Shown here: positions 1 through 13,423 of the stretch, piece by piece
Position numbering within the stretch: position 1 is the stretch's first letter
How the letters are laid out: the number at the start of each line of letters is the position of its first letter
Program-made: the position numbers and the translations under genes
The notes under the pieces: model-generated
Told to the model about the DNA's origin: nothing
The model's database searches: none
Seen by the model: only the letters and a program-made list of their open reading frames with translations
DNA from: Stercorarius parasiticus
Lineage: Eukaryota; Chordata; Aves; Charadriiformes; Stercorariidae
Length of the DNA stretch: 64,000 nucleotides
Assembly (NCBI GenBank): GCA_013396915.1
Contig: VWZL01000809.1
Coordinates: 119,523-183,522 of the forward strand
Direction of reading: 5' to 3'

Positions 1-3000
1 AATGATGAATGCATATTTATTTTTCGCATTTACAAGGTGGGGATCCTGAAGTATGGGTAGAGGAGTGAGTGATTTGCCCAGTGTAGCTGGTGACAGAGGT
101 AGAAGAATTTGCCTCCTTGGTCTCCAATTAATATCTGACCAGCAGGACACCAGTACCTCCTGGGTTGTAAAGTAGAAGCAGAAGCATATGCGATGCTGCG
201 CTGTCTGTGGGCTGTGGTGGAACAGCACAGACCTCAAAGTTCAGCAGCTCTGCCATCCCAGATCTCTTCCTGAAAGTCTGGCTGACCTGCTAATAATGCA
301 GGGGACTGGATTTTTTGTTTCATTGTATAAGCACTATGTAGATTTTTTTCTTGTCATAATGACAATTTAATTCTGTTCATGAATGAGCTGGTAAAGCTTG
401 ACATTTGTAATATGGTATGCTACTATGTATCGCCTTGGCAAACACACACACAGACAAAAATTATTATTTTTAAAATAAATCTGAAAGGGGCCTTTAATGT
501 GTTGTAAATCAGTCCCTGAACTTGATGAACAACAAACTAAGTCTTCTCATTTTGGGAGTCAGTCACACACAGGGATAACTGCGGACAACTCATCTAAATA
601 AAAAAAAAATATTATTGTGCATATATAATTGTAAGATTTGGGGATTTTCTGGACATCTTTATGGGGATCTGTGGAGGCAGAGTGTATCCTCTTACCCTGT
701 TTGTGTAGTTCCTACTACAGCTGAATCTCACATTCACATCTTCTGAAGGGTCTAGTGATTGTGTAACGCAAATGCATGCTGCTGTTCTTTGTAAAAGGCT
801 GAAAGTGTTCCCACCTGATGCACTGGGAAGGAAGAAGAGCTTCGAGCCCCTGTACCTGTCAGGACTCTGTAAGCATTGCTGAGAGAGCTGTTGCTCAGCT
901 CATCACCACAAGTAACTTTCATGTGTTCTAGATTCTACTTTAACTGTCTCTGCGGAGAGGTTTACAGTGTTGATATTCATTTAAAGCATATCTATGCAGT
1001 AAAATTGCTGGGGCTTATTTGGAAATAATAAAACTAAGGGTTTTTGTTGCGTCAGTCGTGTTATTTTTAAACTAGAATAACCCAAGAAGCATAAAAACCT
1101 TGACATTTGAGTACCTGTGTGGAAATTCTCAATATTTTGGGATCTTGGTTTTCTGAGGGATTTTTGTTCAATGCTGTCACAGCCACAGAGTATGAAATTC
1201 AGCAAGTTTTCTCCAAGATCTGCTTTCAGCTTTGAACTAATGCTGGTTTGAAGTAGTTTGTACCTGTTTATCATGCGCATTGCAAAATCTACCTACCTAT
1301 TTACATAGGTGTTGGGGAAACAAGGATGATACAGGCTAGCGTGAGTGGTAGGGAGCAGCATGAGTGGAAGGAGTGTGTGGTGTGAGTTGTGATTCTACTT
1401 GTCTGCTTATTTTCTGGTTTGGAGGCATCGAGCACCTGCTGATTTAGGGGTTTTCTATATGTGATTTCATGCCTGTGATTAGCATTTCTAAGGACATGAC
1501 ACATACGGTCTCACCACTAAAATACGTTCTGTAAATATGTAAACAGAAAATTACAGAGATGGTCATTGTCCGTCTGTCCTGACTGGTCTCCAGAGGTAAC
1601 CTGGCAGGACTCAGCATGCTTCATTGGGGCCATCCGATATAACACATATTGGACTTCAAACTTAGGAGTAAAATTCCTTCTCTGAGTGGAGTTACCACCT
1701 CCGTTTGATGCTTCCTTAATGGCAGTTGCTTGTCTCATTTTCTTTCTTTTTAATCACTGGGGCAGGAGATTGAGATATTTAGATAGTGTTTTCCAGTGTC
1801 TTCCCATTTTACTGCTTTAAGTCTTGAAGTCAAACTCTATAGAAAACTTCAGCTGCCTCACAGAAATCTGTAATTGCATTTTATCTGAAATCAACCATTT
1901 TTATGCCAGAATTTCTCAAGGTAGATGATGAATAGTAATAACAGAACTTTTAAGTTCTGGGGAGGTGTGAGAGATCCTGTACGATGGCATCTTTTAAAAA
2001 TGGTTTTTCTGGACAAAGTTTGAGAATGATACCTGGTTAGTTGATGTTATTGTTGGAGCGTTGCCCCTAAGTTAATAGCAAGATTATGTTTGTTTTGCTG
2101 CTTTGAGAAATTATTAGTATTTTGTCTGAATTAAGGAGGCTGTTAATACTGATTAGCTTGTGCATAAGGTGGAGATGGCAATCTCCTTAATTTCATATTT
2201 AATTACCAAAAACTCGCAGCAAAGAGCTATCGAATGATTTGTCACCGTTGTGCTGTTCAGTAGCTATCGGTGGAACCATGTGACTGCTGGGTATTTAATA
2301 TCTTCTCCTATAATTCTCTATTTTTTTTCCTTTGCTGTTTTTTTTGATGTTGCGGTTTAAAATTAAGTCATAAATTGTTAGGAGCAAGGAAAACGGTCAT
2401 GTACCATCTAGTTTGGTGTCTTGAAACTCCAAGAAGCGTCTTGAAGATTTGCTCCCAAGATTTTACAGATATTTCTTACTTAAAACGTGTAATTTCTGAG
2501 CTTGCCAGTCATGTCAGTCTGTTGAGTTCAGGTATTATATGACGGATGAATCTCCGTGTGACGTGGAGCAGTCAGTGCACATGTTTTAGCATGGGCCTCT
2601 CCTGAGTTTTAATAACTACAGACAAGGTATGAATATCTCTTCACTGCAAGAGGCATGTTTTTTTTCTGTTTTTTCCCTCTGCAGGTGCTACCTTCTGCAT
2701 GGATACACATCTAGCAGTTCCTCTGTGTCTGGTGGAGCATGTGTACTTGCTCTGCAGGAAAGGTGCTTCTTAGAATGCTTACCGCATATGGAAGAAATAA
2801 TTTTATAAAGCCTTTAAGTAAGAGCAGTTTCCAATTTACAGTGACTTAAACACGCTATGCTTTGCTTTGTTTCATCATGGTGAAAGCCACTTGTTTGTGT
2901 AACCCCAAAAAAATAACAACACAGGCATAAACAAGCATAAAACAATGTACTGTTCAAGATATCTTTATAGGCAAACAGTAACTAAACACCTTTTAACTTG

Positions 3001-3039
3001 ATCCTGCCTGGCTTGGAAAGCATCGAGACTGTTGCCTTC

Positions 3040-3320
3040 CCCCATTTTGACGGGCTGCTCTTGTGGGCCAGGGGTCTGAAGGGAAAATTATTTTACCCCT
3101 GGAGACGTTGCGTTTTGAGTTGGCCAGGAGGTGAGAGTCAGAGGCAGAGCTGTCGTTCCAAGCTCTGCTTTGAGGGAGAGCTGCTTCCCTCCTGTTTGGG
3201 TTTTGCCTTTTTTTTTTTTTTTTTTGTCGGTGTGATGTCATCATTCTGCGAGGTCTGCGCCGCCGCGTCCTCCAGGAAAACAAAACCGGGGGACGAGACC
3301 TGAATGTCAAATGTGAAAAA
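3040..3320. promoter_or_regulatory. Small CpG-enriched patch with CRE/ATF-like motif; possible alternative promoter or enhancer
   Basis: Roughly a dozen CpG dinucleotides occur in about 250 bp, against an AT-rich CpG-poor background. The near-palindrome TGATGTCATCA at about 3233-3243 fits an ATF/CREB-type site. A consensus-like donor, GAG followed by GTGAGA, sits at 3130/3131 and could close an untranslated first exon. No TATA box or start site is evident, and an 18-bp poly(T) at 3208-3225 separates the donor from the motif. Function is inference; it could equally be a chance GC patch. Confidence 0.25.
3208..3225. repeat. Poly(T) run, 18 bp
   Basis: An uninterrupted run of 18 T. It reads as a length-variable homopolymer; no retroposed gene is recognisable beside it. 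Confidence 0.9.
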
Positions 3321-5320
3321 ACAAGCAGATCTGATTCTTCTTCTCCTCCCTCCCCCTTTTTCATTGAAAGGAGCTTTCAAGCTGACTTTATACAACAGGA
3401 ATTAGCTTAATAGAAAAAAGAGAGCGAGAGAAGCACAGTTATTTCTTTTCAGTTTTTATTATCAAGTTCTCAAAAATAACTTCTTCCTGCCTTGCTGGAG
3501 GATGTGATGTATATTATGTGCCAGATGCAACTATATAGGCATTTTATAAATACCCATGGTCCTCCTTGCTTCAGGGATCTTTTTTTCTTTTATTGCCACC
3601 TTTCTCTTTTTTACTGTTTTGGAGATATTTAAATAAGCAGTGCACAGTGGCTTCGTGTTGTGTTTGTATTGTTTTCTACCAGAGAACTGTCCCATATTGC
3701 TTCAGATGTTTGTATAAATATCATGGTAGTATTAACAGCAGCCTTCCACCAGGATTACTCTTGGCCCCCAGCTGTTGTCAGGGGAGCAGCCAAAAGCAAC
3801 TGGAGGACTCATAGAACCAGGCTGATTTTTGTTCAAGGCTGTGAAATTTAATATAAGAGTGTATCCAAGATCTTCCTTCTTTATGGGAACCCTTTTGTGG
3901 CTTTCATGCAGCTCGTTAGCTGTACTGAGCAGTAGGCTTCATGTAAATACGCACAGGTTTATTCTTTTTCAGGCTAGAGCTTGAAATGACTTTGCAAAAT
4001 AATCTGCAGAGAGGCATTTTTAGGTATTTGGAGGCTATAAGCTCTGAGTGTTGGTTGTTGGAGGATAGGCTGGTGGTCTCAGAAGCTGTCCAGATGGAGT
4101 TAGAACTTCTGGGCAGTGAGCAGCACTTGAGCTGATATTCTTTCCCCTATTGTGTTCAGGAACATTAATTACTTCTTGGTTGCTCTTTATAGCTTGCGTC
4201 CAAAAAGTAAATACTGTTTTCTGGCATGGTGTGTTGAGTTCTCAGTAGCTCCCTGTCCAGCTGGGCTGCATGGGTGATCTGCATGCATGATGAGGGAGCA
4301 GTTCTTGCTTTTTGCTGGTCGGTTGTTAGGGGTGTATCTGCCCAAGGTATCAGGAGGTTGTCCTACTTTTCCCAGCTCAAAAATCCAAGATCCTTAGCAT
4401 TTGTAAAATGGACACCTGACTTTCCCTTTGTTTATTAGCCAACAGGAGGGAGCAGTCAGCAAATAGATCTTCTTTTAATAAAGGAAATGTTGCTTGAAAC
4501 TTTACTGGGTTTTTTTTTTCTCTTATTTGTCTCTTCCTACTGACAAACAAAAGGCATAATCCATTATTCCAAAATGCTGAAAAAGAGGCTTCAAATTGCC
4601 AGGTATGAAATTATGCTGCTTGTTCAGTTACCAGTAGGAAACAGCGTGAGATGTTTCAAAACCTACAAAGGAGAAAGTTCTTTGTACGTGTGAATTTAGT
4701 ATTCACAAAAGGTGTCAGATTGACAGCCTTGGAGATTGTGGAGATTGGAATTTTATTTATCCCTACAGTAGGTGCAGTGCAGACTGCAATAGTGCAAAAA
4801 TTTGCTGTATTATTCTGCTGTTACACTCAGCGAGTGCCCTTCCCAGGCAGCCTCTAGGGGCGAGGAGCTCTTTAGAGAGAAAGCTCTGTGCCTTCTTCAA
4901 ATCGTCGGCTGCCAAAAGGATGTGAGGGTGGTTTTTTTGTGTGTGTGATGTGGTTGCTTGTCTCCTGAAATCTAAACAGATGTGAAAGGAACTTGATAGT
5001 ATCTACCTCCAAACAGCCACCGGAGCAGAGGCAGCCTTCAGCCCCCATGTTCTCTGGTTGTGTGCAGGCTGGTGCTCTCGAGTCAAAAGGTGATAGTGGT
5101 CATAACTGTTATTTGCTGACTTAGCTGCTCTTCTGTAGAGGTTTTAACACTCTGTCTTGTGATAAATGTAAATCGTATTGAGATAGAAGATTATAAAATC
5201 AGATAAATAATACTGCTCCCTATTTTAATAGGCTGGGCACTGGGTGAAACTTGAAAAAGAAACGCTGACCCTGTGTATTTAATGGTTGGCATAAAAAGGG
5301 GGATGTCGGACCTTTCTGTT

Positions 5321-5445
5321 CTTGCTGTGAACTTGTGTGGTCTTGGACAGGTCACCTCTTAGTCACTTTGTTTACATGTTTGTAAGGTAAGAATGTTTAC
5401 TGCAACTCTACTAAGTGCTCGGCAAATATCAGGCGCTTTTTAAGT
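5321..5445 (+). repeat. Decayed MIR-type SINE (core and 3' part)
   Basis: The order of short blocks matches the ancient tRNA-derived MIR SINE: a 'tgtgtggtcttggacaggtcac' like core (position 5333 on), then a 'tttacatgtttgtaaggtaag' like segment corresponding to the MIR 'cctcatctgtaaaatgggg' block, then a 'taagtgctcggcaaata' like end. It is heavily diverged, as expected for MIR copies in birds and reptiles. Recognition is by eye against the remembered consensus; the boundaries are approximate. Confidence 0.55.
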
Positions 5446-8400
5446 GTCTAGTGAAAGTGTAGGTCAGATGTGGCATTGTGAGTTTTGGCAATTGAACAAT
5501 ATCCTCTTAGGAGAAAGTAGTGAAAATTAAAAAAAGGGGAGACAGAGCAATCTTCAGTTACCAGTGCTTTGGTCTTCGCATGCTTCTCCAGACGCAGCAT
5601 AGAACCTGTGAATGGAGACATGGCAGGTGTGGTCCTCTCCATCCTGTTGAGTTAATGCAGTCGGCCGATGTTAGTCATGCAGAGCTGTCCTCCTCACTCT
5701 GCAGGCCTGAAACCATTGGCCTGAGCTGCCATCTGCTTTCTTCTATCTGTGTGGACAATACCTTTGAATACTGCAAATGATATTTCAGCTTCAGAATGAA
5801 TGGTCTTTATTTCAGAGACACGATTTTATTTTGCTTTTCACCAACGATTAAATACCACCAGCCCCGGTGCAAACCATCACTTCCATCCCAAAAGGAAAAG
5901 CTCTTTGTAAAAGCTGCTTCTGCTCACCAGGACAAAATTTCTAATACAGTTTCTCAGTATGAAATATCTGTGTCATGATAAAATCTAAGCATGCATAGCT
6001 ATCATTAATTAAAATTTAAGTGAAAAATGCTGCAGATTGTTCTACCTCAGAATAAGGACTAGTCCACTGTAGCTGTGTATAAGGTAGATTCTTAAACACC
6101 GTAAGGAAGAGAGGAGCATTTTAAGGGAACCTGGACAGATATGGTGACAGTATTGAAACTCTAATGCAGCCAGCTTCTCTTGTTTTGTCTAAAAATGTTT
6201 GACAAACTCTCCAGGAAAACAGGAGGGTCTCTGGGAGGTGTCATGTAATGAAAATGAAGAAGGAATACCAAGCCCTGTTTCTGGGGCTTTCCCCTGTTTT
6301 CTGGGGGAAAAAAAATAACACCAAAACAAACCAGCAGGTGGTTTATTTTTGAAAATTTCTAATGTCCTCCCAGGAAGGTGTGTCCCACTGCTGTCTCGGG
6401 ACTGTTCTCATGGCTGTCCTTGTCCCCTGCTGCTTTACGTCTTCCATATCTTGATAGAGCCAGAACCCTGTGTTGCATATCTGCAGACCATCTTAAGGAA
6501 ACCCTTCAAACTGTGCAGCTTAATCCTGCTCCAGCTGTGCCATGTGGCTATAGACTTTTTCATCTCCAGTTACCGTCCTTCATTAGATGGCACAATTGTG
6601 GGCCTCTGAGTATGGTTTAGCTTTGACCAAATCGCTGATTGCCTTCAGATCAGAGACTCCTCGCAACAGCCACTGCTGCCACCCAGCAAGGTGCGGGCTG
6701 CTGTGCTGGCTGAGACAAAGGCCTTCGAGCTCCATCCCTGCCAGCAGCGAATGCCTGAGGAGAAGTCTAAGATTATTTTAATTGGCTTTTTTCTTTGCAA
6801 TGCTATTCCTTTACTGCGTCTCTCAAAGATCAGGTCAGTCTTGGAAAAGTCGCCTGTTGGCAGCTCCCTGCCTCACCTCATGCAAAAGCTGAGGCCAGAG
6901 TCCTTGAAACAGGCAGGACAACCTTGTTTTTCAGAAAGCCCAAGTGTGAGAGCAGGTTCTGCCATATCTCAATTAACCTTTTATTTAAAGGCACAGGAAA
7001 TAGTTTTGTCCGTCGACTGAAGCAATCAAATTATTGTTCACCTGAACTAAAGGGTAGGAGTGGAGATGGTTGCTGATTATTTCTTTTTCATTCATTTGCT
7101 TTTGTGAATGGTTGCTGAGAACAGCTGGATTAAGTGGCTTTGTGTGTGAGCACACAAAGAACCCATGAAATATAAAGGTGTTTGGATATGTGCTGTTGGA
7201 ACAAACCAATTTCTGATTACAGCTTTCTGTCAAATTTAGGATGGATGTGTTTCTACTTGAGCTGAAATTGCCTTTTCAGCCTTAAAATACTCTAATGCTG
7301 ACTAGGTACATTCAAGCAACTTAAGTACTTTCCTCCTCTCTTCAGGACAGGAGAAAGTGCTGTATTTTTTGCTTGGGAGTTAAAGAGTTGTGTGTACAGG
7401 AGGAAAAAAAAATTAAATACTCCCAGTAAGAGTTAACTTAGGTAGGATGGACCCTGGGCATTACAACCTGCTTTGTGGGCCTTGTTTCTGAATTGTTGTT
7501 CCAAGTATTTGCTTCAGGTGCAGATGCTGACGTACCTCTCTCATCTCTCCTATTCGGGACAATTAGTAATACTGCCAAAACCAGAAAAGAGCCAGATAAT
7601 TTTTTGAAAGCAGGTTTTTGGCGAAAAGATGTAGTCATTTACCTTCTGTATGTGCACAATGATGTGTTGACTTAACCTGTCTTTCTAGTGGAGAGGCAGT
7701 CAAGCAACAGGATGCCTAAGTCTGTGATTTGATGGACTTTAGTAAACCTTCTGTAAGGAGAGATCTGCTGAATTTACTGGGGCTGTTCCACCGCAACAGA
7801 TGCCACTTCTACAGTGCCTGCAAGTGCTGGTGTTGAGAGAAACCATGGCTGTTGAGCACTCCACGGATGTGTCTTCCTAGGGATAGATATATAATAATGA
7901 TGTGGGCAGGTAAAGCATAAAGGTTAATTTGTTTTATAAAAGTTCATCAGGGTGGAGACCCTCTTTGTATTTGCAAAACACCTCCTGGAACAGGGGCTTA
8001 TCCCTTAGTGGGACACACGGGCTGCTCTTATGCTGTAATGTGCGTTGCTTAGGGATTTGCAGCTCCTGGTGCTGAGCAGGCAGTTATCCTCAGACAGCAG
8101 CTGAAGATGCTCCGGCCCTGGGCTACGGGAGATCAGAAGGACTTTTTCCTGCAAGAGAGACTCCTCTTGTTTCCAGTTCCTAGACTGTCGTGAATCTCTG
8201 TCCTGTGTTCAGTGAATCATTCCTGGAGAGCACCCAGGCAGTGTGGAGGAGGAAAATGCCTGGTGTGAATGCAGGAGGTATAAAAGTCAGATGAGAGAGG
8301 AGAGATAAGAATATGTCAGGACAGAAGCATAGTGAGACCGGGGCTGCAGAGGGATCAGAGAGGAAGGAGCTACAGCTGGTGGCAAAATGGAGCTGGAGGT

Positions 8401-9819
8401 TTGCAGGAGAGGTGACTTGGGAGCCTGGGAGATGGGGAGGGAGGCAGCAAGCGAAGATGGATTGTTGGCAAGGGAGATGGCAGTCTGAATTCTGACACTT
8501 TCTAATTTTGGAGTGCTTGCCTTTGTAACCTTAATAATTTTGTTCTAATATGCTAGATACAAAAATTACATTATATGTTCTGAGGAATTTGGTTACTATG
8601 GTAATGGGTATATAAGTACATAAGAGAGAAGATGTCAGCAAACAGAACAACTGTAATGTAGCACACAAACCTGTGACTGCCTGAATTTGGGAAGCAGGTC
8701 GTTAGGAACTTCTCCTCCTTCAGTCTCCTCTCTCGCTGCCAGGATGTCTGTTCCTGTCTGAAAGTTATGTCAGAGCTTCTACAATAAATCTTTGGGGTTT
8801 ATGGAATTTCAGCAGACATGCCCAAAATTCCTGGGTAAACGGACCATGTACCTCCCTTCTGTGCCAGGATGGGGATGTCTCTGTGTTCCCACCTGGCGTC
8901 TGGAAGTGCAGGACCAGTGTTGACCAGCCGGACCACGAGTGTGTGGGATGGGAGCTGCTGCTGGCTGAGCTGTGGGTGGGTGGCTTGTTCCCCGAGTTGT
9001 GCCACAAGTTTCCCCCTCCTTGCTGCTGGTACCCTGTCTAGCTGGATTTTGGGAAGTGCAGCTGATAGCTAGTTTTAAGTCTTTGCCAGAAGCCATTGCT
9101 TTCATTCCAGCAGCTTGGTCACAGCAACACAGTTGGGGAAGGTGATGGGGAGCAAGAGCGTCCTGGGGAGCACCAGGAGGAAATGTGTGGCAGCTGTTGG
9201 CCCAGGAATGGAAAGGACAATGGTTCTCACACACTTCTTGTCCCATCCCTCCCCTTCCTCATCTGCAGCAAGGACATGTTTTGTGTGCCCACCCACACCT
9301 TCTGATGTAAAAACTACTCGTGCCATGTTTCCCATGTGTGGGGATGGAAGGGTTGTGAGGGAGTGACCATCCTTGCCGGGAGAGGGTTGCTGGAGAGCTG
9401 ACGGAGCAGGACACTGGCTGGGATGGTGGAGCACTGCAAGTCCAGTTCATCTCACATAGGTGAATGTCAGTACAGCATAGGACACAGCACCACGTTGGAG
9501 ATTTCTTAGAGCAGGATATGGTGTAGTGGTTTAGGGGCTGGCTACAGGAAGGTGAGTTAATCCTGTTGAAGGAGAAATTGGGGGCTAGAGGGAAGCTGCT
9601 GATAGTTTTCAAGGATCAATCTTCAGACAAATCTTAAATGGTGTTTTGGTCTTAACGTGCCGTGAAAGGACTGTGTTAATAAAATCAGCTGGGGCAAAGC
9701 TGGGGGCATCGTCAATCCAGAAGACTGGAGCCTCGCTTGGCAGGGCTGAATGAGCTGGATGGTTTGCAATAATGGAGACATAAATAGGATAGCACAAAGT
9801 GTGTGGTCATGCAGTAACA

Positions 9820-9890
9820 ACAAATATAATATATTAAAAATATATAATAATAATATATATAATATACATATAAATATATGGAATATAAAA
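9820..9890. repeat. AT-rich low-complexity block
   Basis: About 70 bp almost wholly A and T, made of short TATA, ATAA and AATATA units. No gene or motif is evident. It is probably an unstable, easily melted tract of variable length. Confidence 0.85.
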
Positions 9891-12800
9891 ATGTGGTTTA
9901 TCAGTTAGAAAGATGCGAAAGACTTGAGTATATCCATTGATACCATGGTGATTTTAAAACTTCAATGCTATGTGTCCAGGAAATAAGCAGGTGTGGACAA
10001 TTCTGGTCAGGGATTTTTTTTAAAAAACAAGCCTTAGTTTGGGACAGATGTGAGGAAGGGCTGTTAGGATGGTCTGGGAAGTCAATTCTCTCTCCTGTGT
10101 TGTAAAGGGAGGCAAGTCTGGCTTGCTTTTTTCAGCTAACAGGCCAAGGGGCACATGTTATATCTCTGTACTTATACTTATCCCTCAGTATTGAAAAGGG
10201 AATAAAACTGTTTAAGGACAGTGTGGGAAAAGGAGTAAGTCAGTGTAAACTGACAAATAGTAAATACAAACTGTAAATCAGTCATAATCAGTTCTTAATC
10301 TTAAATTGGTTCCTTATCAAAATAGGAGTGGGTTTCTGGAGCAGGCTTATAATCAGAGTAGTGGCTTTGAGAAGTTCTAGAAGTTGGTTATTATTTGATG
10401 ATTGGATTCTATTATATAGTTGCTCAAAATAGCAGGAACAGGACTTAATAGGACATTCAGTCCTATGATCTTAACTGTCCAATTGAGACATATTCTGTAT
10501 CTGAACCACTGCTGCCTAAATTGTTTTGTATGTTAGTTGAAATGAGCATTTTCCCCATGAAAGCAGATAAAACTCATCAAATTAAAAGGGTGTGCTTGTT
10601 ACCTTAATACATCCTGAAAACTGCTTTTGTTTTAAGTGGAAGGCATAAAGACAAGTAATGTAGGCCTTGCAGAACCCGCTGGAGAAGCGTTTCTTCAAGT
10701 AGGTAAAATAGTGAAAAAGGTGTTCCTTGATCTGTAATTGTTTGCTTTTGGTTGTTTGACTCATCCCCTTGCTGTGTGCCGTTTAAAAAATTGTTCTGCT
10801 TGGTCATGTGGAGACAGGAAAAATACTCGGCCTGAGCTGGAGTAAAATGGGACAAATTGCCATGACTTTTGGGAATTCCAGTAGGAATGGAGGTGCTCAT
10901 GGGCTCTAGAAATGTGTGAAATAATTGCTCAGTAAAGGCATTTATGGGCACAGATAATCTGGTAGAAGAGGTTTAATGGTTATAGAAGGTTTTAAACTCT
11001 TTTGTTGCTGAAATATGTTTGAACCCCTTTTTGACCCTGCTTTAAGTTACAAACTTACGGAAGCAGCTGTATACCTCTGCCAAACTTCTGATGCCTCTTT
11101 CTGTGAGCTCCGTTAGGTTGGTCACTCCTCCTGAAGAGCAGAATAGCCTTTCACTGGTAATCTGTTCTGAAATGGCTTTTCTGCATTTGTCCCGTGATGA
11201 AGGTCCATCGCATACGTGCACCTTACTAGAACCCAGTAAGGTACTTTCTCATTATTTCTGTGCAACCTCTAAATAAACCTTTTTTGTTTGTTTGTTTATT
11301 GTAATGTTGTATTTTATAAACTCCTGTGTTAAACAAAATTTACAAAGTGCGTTTTGATGATGTTTGTTTGACTCTAGAAGAATAGCAATAGAAAAATTGT
11401 CATCCAGCATCTAATGCGTCGCCTGTCTGGTCTTGTCTTCTGTTTCTGGCAGTGGTAACGACTGGATGCTTCGGAAGAGGTGCCAGGAGCACTCAGGAAT
11501 ACCTTACCCTGACCTGTGTCTAGTTTAAAAAGCAATGTTTGTGTCTCTTGCGCTCAGTACCTTGCAGTAATTTCTGCAGGTTAATTTTGTCCTTTATGGC
11601 TTGATCGGTTGAATTCCTTCATTCTGTTATAAATATGCTACTCTTAAATTTTGTGGACTTATGGACTTGTTCGTGAAGTCTGAGCACTTGACATGGCCTT
11701 CTTATGTATGATTTTTAACTCCTACAGCTTTTCTCATCAAGCTTAATTTGTTCTCTTGGACATCTATGACTTCCGATTTCTGAGGTCTTTTTGTACTGTA
11801 CTTTCATTTTATTGCGAGATGTGAGTGAAGAATAATAGCCAGGAGCAGAGCATGGCAGAGACTTCCTTAATGTATTGCCATAAATTCTGTATTTTCCTAA
11901 CTAATTCTTTGTGTTGTTTATTAAAAAAAAAGTCTGATGTTGTCTTTGCATAATCGCGCAATTATTTTCATTGAGCTGTCTGCACAAAGCTCAGCTCCTG
12001 AGTTGTGTTTAGTTTAACAGTAGATACGTGCTTAACTGTTCTTTACTTTTTGAGCTTTCATCTCCTGTCTTGTTGCTCATTTACGTTGGTTTTTGAGGTT
12101 CCTGTGTACTTTCTGGTCCTGTCAACTGCCCTAAATAAAACATGTCATGTTCCTTCCCCTCCCATTCCAAATCTTAAATGCAAATATTTTGCAGGATCTG
12201 CACAGTATCTGTGGTCATTCTGGTTGCGAGGGCCTTTTCCCTTGTTCAAAACATGTAATTGAATATCTGACCTCTTGCTTTTTTTCTGTGACTTGTATCA
12301 GTATTTCAGCTCTTGGTTCAGAGGTGATGTTTCTGTTCTCCATCTGTGACTAATTAATACTCATAATAATTTTGTATACAAGACCGCCCACTTCTTTTTG
12401 AATATCCTTTTGAGTTGTTCTCTTAATTTAATGACATACAGTCTAGTGCATACATGTTTGGCTTGTTAGTTCTTAGTGTATCACAGTCACCAAGTGATTA
12501 GCATGTTACTTCCACTAATTATTAGTTCAATTAATTCTTCTGTTAGGTTTGGCTGCAGCCATTGTGGGCAGCTTCTCTGGAGCAGCAGCTCTTGGAAGGG
12601 GACAGCAGTTGTGACAAAAGTATACGTCACCCCGGAGCTACATCAGTCTTCTAGGGCAGCTACTTACTCATCCTGTAGGTCAGTAATGTTTAATTTACAA
12701 GTTTATTGAAGGACCAGCTTTCCTGATGTATGGTCTGTGACAGCAACATACCTTAGACCTAGTCATCTTCTTTGTGTGGAAAATTTTCCTTCTTTCCTGT

Positions 12801-13406
12801 ACCGTTGATCTCCTGTGTGGCTTTTCTCCAGCCTGGTAGCGGAGCAGGCTGCGTGACCGCCTGAGGCTTCTTGCTGTCACAGCTTGGGTTTTAAGATTAT
12901 CCCTGCAGAATCTTCCAGTTTTCTCTTGGATTTTTCTGTTAGTATTTGACTTTATTTTCTATGTTAGGTCCTTCCTGCTGGCTTTGGTTTCCCTAGGTTT
13001 GTAGTTCCTCAAATAAGAGTCTGACCTGTGGACTGGGGGGTTGGACATAGCCTCTGGCTGGGTGGACGTGTGTCCTGGCCTTCTTCTGCACTCTGGTGAA
13101 TTTAATTGCAAGCTCAATTTCAGCATCCTCATTTTTTTACTTATTGGTCAGAAAGACTTTAAATTGCTTCCTTTCAGGCCTCCTTCCTAAAACTGTGTGT
13201 GATTCTACTACTTCTTAATTACTTCTTTTCTCATGGGTAATTATCTATATTGTGAGCTTTAGTAGCTTATTTCTGAGTTATTTATGCTGAATCCAAAATA
13301 GCTAATTTGCTTACGTTTACATTATTTATTGTTCTGGGGCAAAATTGCTTAGGGGTCAAGAAAAGGTTTCTTTAAACCCAAGTCCCATTAGGATATCTGA
13401 CTAATA

Positions 13407-13423
13407 TTTTTTTTTTTTTTTTT
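13407..13423. repeat. Poly(T) run, 17 bp
   Basis: An uninterrupted run of 17 T inside the non-coding upstream stretch. No associated retroposed sequence was recognised. Confidence 0.85.

Noticed and set aside
8809..9246. 145-codon minus-strand frame in a GC-richer stretch
   Set aside because: Overlaps several other frames on both strands, a sign of stop-poor composition, not coding; low-complexity H/P/T/S product.
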